DNA from: Blepharisma japonicum
Taxonomy: Eukaryota > Ciliophora > Heterotrichea > Heterotrichida > Blepharismidae
DNA: 64,000 bases
NCBI GenBank assembly: GCA_949751835.1
Contig: CATKHK010000031.1
Location: forward strand, 186,001 to 250,000
Direction of reading: 5' to 3'
Both the position numbers and the translations under genes were made by a program. The notes beneath the pieces are model-generated. The model saw nothing but the letters and a program-made list of their open reading frames with translations. It had not been told where the DNA came from and ran no database searches. Below are positions 51,935 to 62,194 of the stretch, piece by piece. Each line of letters opens with the position of its first letter. Positions within the stretch are counted from its first letter, which is position 1.

Positions 51935-53155
51935 ATGAGCAACATTCAAAATGGCCGAATGATGCGCTCGACAAGTGCTTCAAAACAAGACCGTCTCGCC
52001 AAAATCAAAGAAGAGTTCCAAGAAATCGATAAAAACGGTGACAAGCAGCTTTCCTTTGAAGAGCTTGATAATTATTTGTCGAAAAAAAGCGGAAAACCTT
52101 TTGATCCCCAATTATTAAAAGAAATTTTTAACACCCTTGAAAAAGACCAAAATTCCGTGATAAGTTTAGATGAGTTTGTGAATGGGTATTATCAAGCTGA
52201 AACTTTGTTAAAATCTCGTGTAGACCAGCTTAAACAAGATATCAAAGAAAATACTCAAAAATCAGCCGATACCAAAAGACAGTTTATTGAAGCCAAAGCG
52301 AATAAAGGTGACAAGAAGAATATTTTGACTGTAAATGTGAAAAAAGCAGAAAATTTAGGCGGCGGAATTTTAGGAAATAAAGCTCCAGTGGTAAAAATTT
52401 CGTGTGAAGGCCAAGAGATCACAACAAATCCAACAAATCCAGATAACCCTTTTTGGGATGAAACTTTTTCGTTTACAGTGACTAGTGGAACTGGGGACAT
52501 TTTAATTGAAGTTTTTGACTCAAATAAAGGAAAAATCACAAATTTTCTTGGGGAAGTGTCAGTGCCATTTGATGCGTTGAGAGATCAGCAAATGCATGAG
52601 GACAATATAGAGCTTGTAGGGAAAAAAATAACTGATAGGGTTTCTGGATCAATCGAAATAGGGCTTCAGTGGGTTTATGATTTGCCCAGCTACTTAGACG
52701 GAATCATTTCACAGTTTGACAACGCTATAAATGAAGATAAACAAGAATTAGCTCAAATAGAAAAATATTACCAAGACTTGCAGTCGCCTTTAGCTGGTTC
52801 TGTTATTGGTTCAGACTGGATTTTGCAGAATCCAAAATTCAAACAAGCTGAGCAAAAATTTTCAGATAAAATGGACGCTTTTTCGGAAAAAACTTTTGGT
52901 AAATATAACATAGGAAAACCAATAGCATGGTCTTTGGCAACGCAACTATCGATATATTTACTGTTAATTTTAAGCTGCTTATCCATGTATGTGAGACCTG
53001 ATTTTCCTAACTTAACAATAGGAATTATTGCAATGATTTATTTTTTGCAGAGAAGTGTTAGTAGTAACTATAAAATTTTGGCTTTGGCCATATTGGCTTC
53101 TGAGATTTACGATTTAATTTGGCTTTGGACAAGCATGAGCGTAATATTTAGTTAG
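51935..53155 (+). CDS. EF-hand, C2 and C-terminal membrane-span protein
   Basis: 406 residues, one exon. Two EF-hand units come first: KIKEEFQEIDKNGDKQLSFE has a complete loop (DKNGDKQLSFEE) and FNTLEKDQNSVISLDEFVNG a weaker one. A coiled coil (LKSRVDQLKQDIKENTQ) follows, then a C2 domain at ~130-245 (NILTVNVKKAENLGG, VVKISCEGQEITTNPTNPDN, PFWDETFSFTV, DILIEVFDS). The tail has two to three hydrophobic spans (LATQLSIYLLLILSCLSMYV, LTIGIIAMIYFLQ, ILALAILASEIYDLIWL). The layout is like proteins that tie membranes together in response to Ca2+ (multiple C2 and transmembrane proteins). Membrane tether or exocytosis factor is inferred. Confidence 0.85.
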   Translation: MSNIQNGRMMRSTSASKQDRLAKIKEEFQEIDKNGDKQLSFEELDNYLSKKSGKPFDPQLLKEIFNTLEKDQNSVISLDEFVNGYYQAETLLKSRVDQLKQDIKENTQKSADTKRQFIEAKANKGDKKNILTVNVKKAENLGGGILGNKAPVVKISCEGQEITTNPTNPDNPFWDETFSFTVTSGTGDILIEVFDSNKGKITNFLGEVSVPFDALRDQQMHEDNIELVGKKITDRVSGSIEIGLQWVYDLPSYLDGIISQFDNAINEDKQELAQIEKYYQDLQSPLAGSVIGSDWILQNPKFKQAEQKFSDKMDAFSEKTFGKYNIGKPIAWSLATQLSIYLLLILSCLSMYVRPDFPNLTIGIIAMIYFLQRSVSSNYKILALAILASEIYDLIWLWTSMSVIFS

Positions 53156-53331
53156 AAATGGGTTGATGAAGAGGGGGTTGAAAAAAATGTGAAAAAGGTT
53201 ATTGTTTTTGTAAGCGTGATTAATTTTATTGGTAAAATTGGGATCGGCGCCGTTTTTTGGAAGAACTCAATAGGATAAGTTAACTTATTTAAATATTTAA
53301 CTTATAAATAATATTTATAGAATGAGTTATT

Positions 53332-56300
53332 TTAAGAAGGAATTATTGAGGCCTCTTCAGCTTTTTCTTGATATCTTTTGATATTTTCATTCAAATTTTC
53401 CATACATACATTAATTTCTGGGCTTAGCCATAAATTTACACACTCCCACAAGGGTTTCGCAATAATTGTTAAAAATCCTGTTTCCCCTTTATAATACTGA
53501 TAAGGCTGATCCAAATTTTTCATAAATTCTGTCGTAGGAAGCCCCGCTTCCACCTCATCCTTATACTGCTGCGAAAATTCTTTACAAACTCTTCTAGACC
53601 ATTCCGAATAAAGCGAAAATTCTTTTGCACTATGTCCTAAATCGCTTAAATGCAGCATTAGCGCGCCAACTTTTTCGCAGTCATCTCCAAGTGTTCCTAT
53701 TGGTTTTTCATTTAAATCATTAAACCTCGTATTCATGCACGAGACCATATGGAAATGTTTGACCATATCAGTCCATAAAATGCATTTTATCATTAATTTG
53801 CGAATTGCTCTAAATGTTACTGGTGGAATATTTTCAAAAATATTGGTTGACTCGTGCTGGAGGATATGAAATGTTAATGATGCGTGATGGTTTTCTAGGA
53901 CTGATTTGTCGTTATGGGTTATTGCAAACTTGCTTGAACTGTTGACTTCATAAGTATTAGTATGTCCTGTATGGTCTACGTCGTGGCATAATGCAGCTAT
54001 TAACTGTGCTAGAATTTCATGGGCTTTAAAAATGGCCACAGCTTTTGTGTTGGAGAAAAATCAGAAACTTGAGTGCATCACTGTAAATCCATGAATAAAG
54101 CTATGGAAAGGGTTGGCATGATAATGGTCCCTGACGGAATTTACAAATTCATTTAATTTTGATGTTTTGATATCAAATTCTTTCAATAAATTGAAGTGTT
54201 TTAGCATAGATTTGATATATGCAAAATGATTGTCAACCTCAAAAGCATTCAAACTCCAATTTTGAAGGATCTCAATATCAGCATCTAATTTCTGGAAATT
54301 TCCTGAATTGTTTGGAAATTCACAAACTTCAATCCTAGGACCAGGCGATTTTTCAAATTTTGCATATTCTGATAAAGTGCTTCTTAAATTTGCACCTAAA
54401 GACCTAGAATCTAGCTTAAGTTTATTCAAATTTCCCCTTTTTAAAGTATCGATAACATCATTGATTATTAAACAAAAATCTGAATCAGGCTCAAATTTGC
54501 TTGAAATCATAGTAAGCTTGTTAATACATTTTTGAAGGCTGGTTTCTACAATTAAAGGAGCTGATGACAAAGAAGACAGTTTTTGCTCCATCAGGGCAAG
54601 TTTTGAGTTAAGTTCTTCAAAAGCTGTCACGTCTTCAAGAATTATTATTGCACCTGTTATCTCAAGAGTGCCAATATCAATGACAGGGACCAAAAAATAA
54701 TTAAACATTAATGAAGCCTGCTCTATCTCTGAACACTTAAATATCCTTTGAGCTGGCTTATTGATTTTTTTCTTTTGATTTTGAAGTATACAATTTATAT
54801 CAGATATTAACAAATGATTTGGCTGCAGCCATTCTTCAAAAGAACTGTTTTTCGCATCTTCTATAGATATCCCTAGCGTATCTTCTACTTGTCTATTGGA
54901 ATAAATTAATTTCCCTCCTATTTCTACTACCAAAGTATAGCTGCCTATACTATTCAAAATATTTGTAAACAAAAAATACTCTTCTCTGCTTTTTTTAAAC
55001 TGCTGAGTATTTTTAAAAATAGCTCCAATCAGCCCAGCAAAGCAGTTTAATACTTCAACGTCATCTTCAATAAATTCTCCATCCTTTTTGTTAATAACTT
55101 CCAAAATTGCAACAGTTCGGCCTTGATTATCTAGAATTGGCATACATATCATACTCTTCAAATCATAGCCATGAACATTGTCGAAATATGCATCGAATCG
55201 TAAATCATCATGAATATTATTAATAATAGCTGTTTTGCATTGCTGAGCCACAGTGCCAGTAATACCTTTTCCATATGGAATACTGAAATTTCATGGAAAT
55301 TCAAATTCCTCGCTATGAGATTTTACTATTAAATTTTCGCCTTCCCGACCATATATGATGCTTCTTTCACAGTTTGTAATTTCTTGGCTTGCACAGCGTA
55401 AAGAATTGATGGCCTCATATGTGTCTTCCAGGCACGCGAATTTTTGAATTAATTGTTTGAATTTTATAACCTCATCAGCTTTATCTGTGTTATTGAGGAC
55501 CATAAACATAACATTAGCAGCTTCTGACAAACTTCCTTTATCATCTGCTGTGTAATCACTAAAAACTTGGAGGCAGTCGTCTTTTTTATTTTTTGCTTCA
55601 ATAATAAATGCATTTTCTCCACTCACAAATGGCACTATTAAGCAATTTTCTTTTGTTTCTTGGTTTTTCATGGTAATTATTCTTCTGTCCTTAACAGCAT
55701 CCACATAAGCTTGTTTTACGCTATTTGCATCTAATAATTCATTTTTTTCATTTTTGGCAGTATATCTAGAAAATTTATTATTTTCTTTATAAATTCCTAG
55801 AACATCCTCACAATTTATTAAATGTTTCATCATTTCTAAGCCTAAACTTAATAAATGCCCTATTCTATTTTCACTTGCAAATCTTTGTATAATTGCAGTT
55901 GATGTTCTTATTTTTTTCTGTGCGAGCTGAGTAATTGAACCGAATTTTATAGACCATTTTAGCAATAAATTGTATTTTTGAAGCCCTGTCAAGGATTTAT
56001 TTTCATTTAATTCTTCAGATTTGTTTATAGATGGGAGATCTTTGGGAATTAATGAGAGATTATTGGCAAGCGCGATTTCACTACTAGTGGTTGGACTAAA
56101 ACTATTGGCAAAACAAATAGCACCCATTTGTAAATTGGAAGAATCCAAGATGGGAATGCATAAATAAGAGTCAATTTTTTGTAATAAGCATAAGCTGTCT
56201 ATTTTTGCGTCAAACCTAGGGTGTATATGAGCCTTGTTTTGGATATTTATTATACTTTGGGAGTCTAGACAAACTTTTACTAATCCTGAAGGAGGCAAAT

Positions 56301-57234
56301 GACGGTCATTTGTAATATCATAAAGCATCTCTTTATTTTTTTCTTTGAGGAAAAATGTTGCTTTTTGGCAAGGGATAACTTTATCTAAACTTTGTGAATA
56401 AACCAATAATGGATTTTCGGATTTTTCCATTATTTTTTTCAATTCTTCAATTTTTGATGATTTTTCATTTGATATAATATTAAAAATTCTTGGACTTGTA
56501 AATTTTATACGATTATTAGGCTTCTTGTATCTCGCTCTATCAGTTAAAGAATAATCCACAAAATTTTCTGTGTTTAATGTACTGCTGCTTCTTTTCACTG
56601 ATATCGTTTCACTTAAATCGTTAGCTTTTTCTGATTTATTAATTAACTCAAATAAAAATAACCCAATTGACTGAGCAATTAAAACGTCATTAAACGTAAA
56701 ATTTTTTGATGATAAATCATAGTCAAATTTATCATAAAGCATAATAACTCCGTATACTTTGGAATTTTCTCCTTCAGATATAGGGACTGCACAAACGTTA
56801 CGAAATCTCTCTAAAATATTCTTATTTTTTGCAAGATTTATCGCAGACTCTGAATTGCTTGTGTATATAGACGAAAAATGTGAGTTGTTTATCATTTGAT
56901 GTTTGTTTGAAATTGCTGCGATACTTGGCAAAATATTTGATCCGAGATTTATTATGAATTGTTGGTCTTTTTCACCCAGAAGCCTTAATTTATTTTTTTC
57001 TTTAATAAAAACCTCCACCTTTGAGACAGATATTAATTCTTTGCACATTGATACTATCCAGGATTTAGCATCTTCTATTGATAAATTCTTCATCTTAATG
57101 ATTTTTGAAAAATATCTAGTGCAATAAAGAAGAACTTCCCCTGGGGATGAAAAACTTGCTATTGGGGATTTATCTGAGATTTTACGACCTTCCAATGAGA
57201 GAAAGTGTTTTTTGCTTAGCATTTTTCCATTCAT
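53332..57234 (-). CDS. GAF/PAS-containing cyclic-nucleotide phosphodiesterase
   Basis: 1,300 residues in one exon with TGA Trp codons (EFEFPWNFSIPYG, MHSSFWFFSNTKA). I use ATG 57232-57234; further upstream codons give no ATG. GAF-like modules fill the N-terminal ~760 residues; the clearest, at ~655-765, has TAIINNIHDDLRFDAYFDN and MICMPILDNQGRTVAILEVINK. A PAS domain follows at ~775-860 (YTLVVEIGGKLIYSNRQVED). The C-terminal ~270 residues are the HD-type PDE catalytic domain: NPFHSFIHGFTVMHSS, ALCHDVDHTGHTN, SVLENHHASLTFHILQ and MLHLSDLGHSAKEFSLYSEW. All metal-binding His and Asp positions are present. It hydrolyses cAMP or cGMP; the GAF repeats suggest allosteric control by a cyclic nucleotide. 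Which nucleotide cannot be told from sequence. Confidence 0.93.
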
Positions 57235-57766
57235 TGAAAATTCTAACAAGGAATTTTAATATTTTCATTGAATTAGTCAGTGCCATTAAAAAGAAAATTA
57301 AAAAGAAATTTTGATATTTTTAACCTAATATTTAAACTAATCACAAAAGACCTATAAAGCTTCAAGAATCAGCAAGCGTAATCAGAATTTAGGTTACATA
57401 AAATTTGTGGATAATTTCACATATCAATATATTTTTGCTTATAGCTCTTCATACGACAGTTAAATAAAAAAAGATGCATTAGAGCAGTAAACACTTATAA
57501 TTAAATATCATTAAATTAATTTATTTTGCTTTATTTCAAAGATTAATAGAATTTTCAAATAATAACACAAGTAAACACATTAATTTTTTATTATATATCA
57601 TGCTGAAGCAGAGCTCTACCAAATAATATTTAAAATATAATTATTTAGCTATAAATATTTATCAACATATTATCTAAAAATTAAAAAGATTAAAAAATAA
57701 ATATACATTTCAATCTTTTCTATATACTTCTTTATTAATAAGTAAATAAATTCTAATCTATTTAAT
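57235..57766. other. Divergent intergenic region
   Basis: About 530 AT-rich bases between the phosphodiesterase (minus) and a small plus-strand gene. No frame or RNA gene visible. Confidence 0.5.
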
Positions 57767-58243
57767 ATGTATTCAATCCATGAAAGAAGCAAAACACTAA
57801 TTGAAGACTCCTTAACAAGCCTGCTTCCATCACCAAGAAGAGAATTAAAAAAGCTTAATATTGAGATTCCATTAAGCCTTCATTGTGATGCAAAAGTTGG
57901 CCCAAGCTCCAAAGACATATTAAGATCTCCTAGCTCTGATAACGAAAAATCGTTTCAATTACCTAAATTAACCCCAAAAGTAGGTGCTTCATATCAAAAT
58001 CCCAATATAAGATTTCCTAGCCCCAAAAGAATTTTAAAATCAGAGCTCAGATGCTATAATCAGCCTACTTATAGAACAATTCTAAGTCCTGAGAAAGCTT
58101 CTAAATATGTTGGACTTAATAAAACAAAAGAAACTCTAAGAATAAGGGTAAGAGGTCTAGCAAAAGGACCAACCTATGGAGGCTTTTATTCAGAAGACAA
58201 TTCCTTGTTAAAGTATATTGATAGAATTCAAAGAAATTTATAA
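57767..58243 (+). CDS. Small basic Ser-Pro-rich protein, unknown
   Basis: 158 residues, one exon, no TGA. ATG 57767 to TAA 58243. It is basic with spaced Ser-Pro sites (LLPSPRRELKKL, LRSPSSDNEKS, RFPSPKRILKS, TILSPEKASKY). The C-terminal part (YVGLNKTKETLRIRVRGLAK) looks more structured. I recognise no family. It resembles in style the protein at 31.3 kb: short, basic, with S-P sites. It may be a kinase substrate, but no evidence ties it to the neighbouring kinase gene. Confidence 0.65.
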   Translation: MYSIHERSKTLIEDSLTSLLPSPRRELKKLNIEIPLSLHCDAKVGPSSKDILRSPSSDNEKSFQLPKLTPKVGASYQNPNIRFPSPKRILKSELRCYNQPTYRTILSPEKASKYVGLNKTKETLRIRVRGLAKGPTYGGFYSEDNSLLKYIDRIQRNL

Positions 58244-58274
58244 TTATGATTAATTAATTTTTTCGGATTTTGAT

Positions 58275-59825
58275 TTAAGTTTCCTTTCTTTGTGAGCATC
58301 AAAATAACTGGGTGATAAAATCAAAATAGCCTGATTTTTTGATTTCTGTCAAAGATTCGCGTTTTTTCTTTTTGATTGAATTGCTTTCTATACTCCAAGT
58401 TAATCTGCGAAGCTCTTCTTCCTTTTCTTGTAAAGCAATGACACTCGTATCAAGAGTTGATCTAATTGAGTCATTTTGTTGAGAATTTACGCTTTCATTT
58501 GTATTTATTCTCTTTATTTTTACATTTTTTTTGATATTGCTATTTTTAGCAAAATTATCAGATGGCTCCACTTTTCTATTCATGTAGCCTTCTTCTTTAT
58601 ATCTATTCATGACATCTTCAAAGCATTGAATCGATCTAGTTCTTTTTCGCTTCATTTTTCTAGGAGTTCTTACCATTGTTTTTAGTTTCCTAAGGCTATT
58701 CAATGGTTTTTCTGGATCATCAAAGATAATTTCTATTAAAAATGGCAAATCAGGCACTGCATAATACTGATATAAATTCAAATCACTATAAAGCACAGTA
58801 CACAATAACCCAGTTATATCAGTAATAACTCCTACTCCTTTATCTTTATGTCTTATTTTCATATTTTCACTATATGCTGAATTTGGTGAATATTTCATGA
58901 TCCATGGATGTACCAAAACTTTATTAAGTTTTAATCTTTTAGCAGGATCCACCCTTATAAGTTTTAACACCAAATCTTTAGCTGCGGGACTAATAAATGA
59001 TCCAAAAATTATCTCACGTGATAAAATCTGCTGACATTTTTCGCTATCTTGGCTAGCTCTAAAAGGTGGATACCCATGAATTAGTTCATATAATAAAACT
59101 CCCATAGCCCATAAATCTACTTCAAAAGAGTGTCCTTTCATTTCTAGCATTTCTGGTGCCATATAATCTAAAGTCCCGCAAAATGTTTTACGGATTTCTT
59201 TGCTTTGCACACATCATCCAAAGTCACAAATTTTTATATTGTTTTCTTTATCTAATAATAGATTTTCTGGCTTCAAATCTCTGTGAATTATTCCATTATC
59301 ATGCAAATATTTTAACCCAATGCATACTTGTGAGAAAAACTTCCATGCTTTTTCTTCCGATAAGCCTTGCTTTTGTCTGATCAGTTTAAATAAATTTCCA
59401 TTTGGAGCATATTCAAGCAGTAAAAAAACACTTTTTGCGTTCTCAAAATGATGAGGAAGCTGGATTATGTTATGATGGTGAAGGGTTTTATGAATATTTA
59501 TTTCTCGTAATAATGATATGACTGAAGAGTGCTTTTTAACTAATTTTTTCCTGATTTCTTTGATTGCAAATAGATGAGATGTAGATTTTTGTTTGAAAAG
59601 CCGAACCTCACCATAAGACCCTTTTCCTAAGATTTTGAGAGAAATATCATGAACTTCACAGAAATCATTTAGCGATCATTTTTGAGTGTATCTGCAAGTG
59701 AACTGGTGGAAGGATATTCAATCTTGGGTCATGCATTCTTGTGAGCAGTATATAAGCTGCTCACATGATCTGCATTTAAATTCTTCGATTATTCTATTAG
59801 TACAATAAAAATTTGCACATGCCAT
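58275..59825 (-). CDS. MYND-finger protein kinase, Aurora-like catalytic domain
   Basis: 516 residues, one exon, with TGA Trp codons (YTQKWSLNDF, TQDWISFHQF, DFGWCVQSKE, TQLFWCSQ). ATG 59823-59825 begins a zinc finger: [11 protein letters not shown], then [27 protein letters not shown]. This matches the second half of a MYND finger (C-x2-C-x4-YC-x3-C-x5-W-x3-H-x3-C). The kinase domain at ~55-310 is intact: [48 protein letters not shown] and [12 protein letters not shown], most like Aurora kinases (DFGWSV, CGTLDYLPPEM). The C-terminal ~200 residues are basic with coiled-coil ends. A Ser/Thr kinase with a protein-binding MYND head is an unusual combination; substrate unknown. Confidence 0.9.
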
Positions 59826-60074
59826 TTTTTGAAAATAATATTCTAACTACAATATTCAAACAGATTTTTTATTTATAAGTAAGTATATTGTTGGTATTAA
59901 TATTTAAGAATAATAATCTACTAAAAAGATTTTATATTTTAGATTACAGGTACAGCTTATGGCACTATCTTGCATGAATATAATGATCATAAATTATAAA
60001 ATAATTGCTCTAATATTTATTTATTACAATTTTTACTATATTTATTTCTTGATTTAATCGATTTATTTAAATTT

Positions 60075-60983
60075 CTACTCGTTGTCATCAAACTCAAATG
60101 AAGTTCCTTTCTTTGAAGAATTGAAATAGCTTCGCTTATCAAATGATAATTTTTGATTATAAATTTGTTGCTGGAGACTTTGATTGCTTAGATTTGAGAT
60201 ATTTTCAGAAGAAATTTTAAGCTTACTTGCCCTTAAATCTCTCAATGTGCATCTAATGTCTTCCACTTTTGCTAATTCTTCCAATATTGGGACTAATTTT
60301 TCTAACTCTCTATCTTCTTTGTCATCAAACCAAGAAATTATCGGAATTCCATTATAAGGCTGCAGCGAAAAAGACACTGGCGAATTATCTATAATAATCA
60401 CATCTTTTAAATTCCTTCCCAATTTTGATAAATCTTTAACATAATTTCCATTAATAACTGTGCAGCTGTCTCTAAATAATCTTCCTATTATATAACCATA
60501 TGGATCGATTTTATCTAATAAAGGTTCAGCATATTTCGAAATACTTGCAGTAAAAACAATAACCTCAAATAATGAAGAAACTTTTTCTAAAAATTCCTTA
60601 ACTCCTGGTCGAATATTAATAAAAACTCTATGAATTTTGAATTGATTTTCTACATTTATCATAAAATCATAATAAATTGCAGGTTTAAGCGAACTATGAA
60701 TTAAAGTTTCATCTAAATCAAGAACTAAAGTTTTTGTCCCTATGGAAAGCATAGACCTTGGTGGGAGGAGTATTTTTTCTTCTTTTATTTTTGAAGGAGA
60801 CTTTTTAAAAATAGGTGACAAACAGGAGCATAATATTGTTATTGTTTTTGTGAAGAAATAGTATCGGCTTTTATATTGGAATTCAGGAATTATTTGTATT
60901 AGAGCATTTTCTGGCTGCTCATCTGTAAAAGAGCTTGTTTTAGTAAGATTGGTATCGACTTTTTCCCGCACAGTATTATTCAT
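60075..60983 (-). CDS. FCP1-like/SCP small C-terminal-domain phosphatase
   Basis: 302 residues, one exon. The catalytic HAD-type domain at ~90-260 opens KTLVLDLDETLIHSSLKP, the DxDxT signature where the first Asp takes the phosphate. Then come FINIRPGVKEFLEKVSSLFE, VIVFTASISKYAEPLLDKID (the FTAS motif), GRLFRDSCTVINGNYVKDLS, and DVIIIDNSPVSFSLQPYNGI. Together these are the SCP/CTDSP/Dullard family. A hydrophobic segment at ~50-63 (YYFFTKTITILCSCLSPIF) may anchor it to membranes as in Dullard (CTDNEP1). It dephosphorylates Ser of the RNA polymerase II tail or lipid-enzyme targets; which, I cannot tell. The start is ATG 60981-60983, an in-frame ATG after a TTG-initiated stretch. Confidence 0.92.
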   Translation of the reverse strand: MNNTVREKVDTNLTKTSSFTDEQPENALIQIIPEFQYKSRYYFFTKTITILCSCLSPIFKKSPSKIKEEKILLPPRSMLSIGTKTLVLDLDETLIHSSLKPAIYYDFMINVENQFKIHRVFINIRPGVKEFLEKVSSLFEVIVFTASISKYAEPLLDKIDPYGYIIGRLFRDSCTVINGNYVKDLSKLGRNLKDVIIIDNSPVSFSLQPYNGIPIISWFDDKEDRELEKLVPILEELAKVEDIRCTLRDLRASKLKISSENISNLSNQSLQQQIYNQKLSFDKRSYFNSSKKGTSFEFDDNE

Positions 60984-62194
60984 ATTATTACCGTTATTAA
61001 ATTGCAAGTAATTTAAAGTAACCTAAATTTCTATTATGTTAGGCACTGTAGTGTTATGAACCAATTATTCGAATTCTGATAGATAAATTCACCTATTAGA
61101 AATTTTATAGAAGTCATCGTTAGATCTTTTAGTATATTCTCGTTTATATATTCCTTATAGCCACTAAATATATTTTTTCGAGAAATGGCATTAAGTATAT
61201 ATGACTCTCAGCTCCTATTTGTTTAGATTCTGTTTTGGATAGTGAACTTCCAAAGCTTGCTACTGAAAAATGGCTGAGAAATGCTCTCTGTATTATTAGA
61301 CCTATAAACATTTAATCTTCTCTCTTCTATAAATGTTCATTTTATACAGAAGGTTTATCAGCTGATAGAGGAACTGCATTTTTTCTATTGAAATCTTTAG
61401 TTTTAAACTTTATATCCATATGAAAAAAAGTTTTTATGCGGTCTCTTAAGATTTGCTATTTATCCATTAAGAAATTAACAGCATTATTGATATAAGCCCA
61501 AAATTAATCAATCTTCATTCTTATTTTTGCCAGAGGCTTAAATATTAAATCTTTTACATCATCAGGCATTTAGTTCCAAAATTTAATAGATGTTTCATGT
61601 TCCTATAATAATTTATGTTATAATTTCATTATCATCATTCCAATAAATCTTGAAATTAAAATAATCTAACAGCTAATTATAAATAATAAAGACGAATTAT
61701 ATTAATCTCTATTTGATTGTAATATATTGTCAAATTTTTGTATAATTTTTGTCAGCAAGTAATTTTTTATAGATTTAGGCATTGCTTCTTTAGTTGCTTA
61801 AATACAACTATGGCTATTTGCTTATATTTCAATTAATTAAAAGAGACTAATCTAAAAAGTAATATAGAATATGTAAAGCTTTTTGATGAAATATATTAGT
61901 CAAAAATAAAAAGCACCTAAATTTTAAATAATTTTATGCTGTTTTACCAAAATAAAGTTTTATGATATTGAAATTCTTGACTACCAATAAAAATTATAAA
62001 TATGCTCAATAATTTTGAATATTTTCTTTTATTTAATTGAATATATTTCATCTTGATTGTGTTTGATACACAATAGAATTATAACAAATTTATTATAAGA
62101 AATTCTATATATATTCTTAAAAATTGAATTAAATAAAATAAATTTCTAAATGCCCCATTAAACTTATGATAGTTTGCTTGCCATATTTTTAAAA
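60984..62194. other. 1.2-kb region without an intact gene
   Basis: AT-rich sequence between the SCP phosphatase (minus) and the helicase (plus). It holds a minus-strand frame at about 61150-61620 that reads like protein but is broken by several TAA/TAG codons (listed separately). Nothing else is visible. Confidence 0.45.
61150..61620 (-). pseudogene. Protein-like minus-strand frame interrupted by TAA/TAG
   Basis: One single frame of ~155 codons reads as peptide-like segments: EHETSIKFWN, MPDDVKDLIFKPLAKIRMKI, FWAYINNAVNFLMDK, KTKDFNRKNAVPLSADKPSV, MFIGLIIQRAFLSHFS, HIYLMPFLEKIYLVAIRNI. The breaks are TAA or TAG, without visible frameshifts and without TGA. Either it is a decayed gene whose Gln codons turned into stops, or the appearance is chance in AT-rich DNA. 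I recognise no family. Confidence 0.3.
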
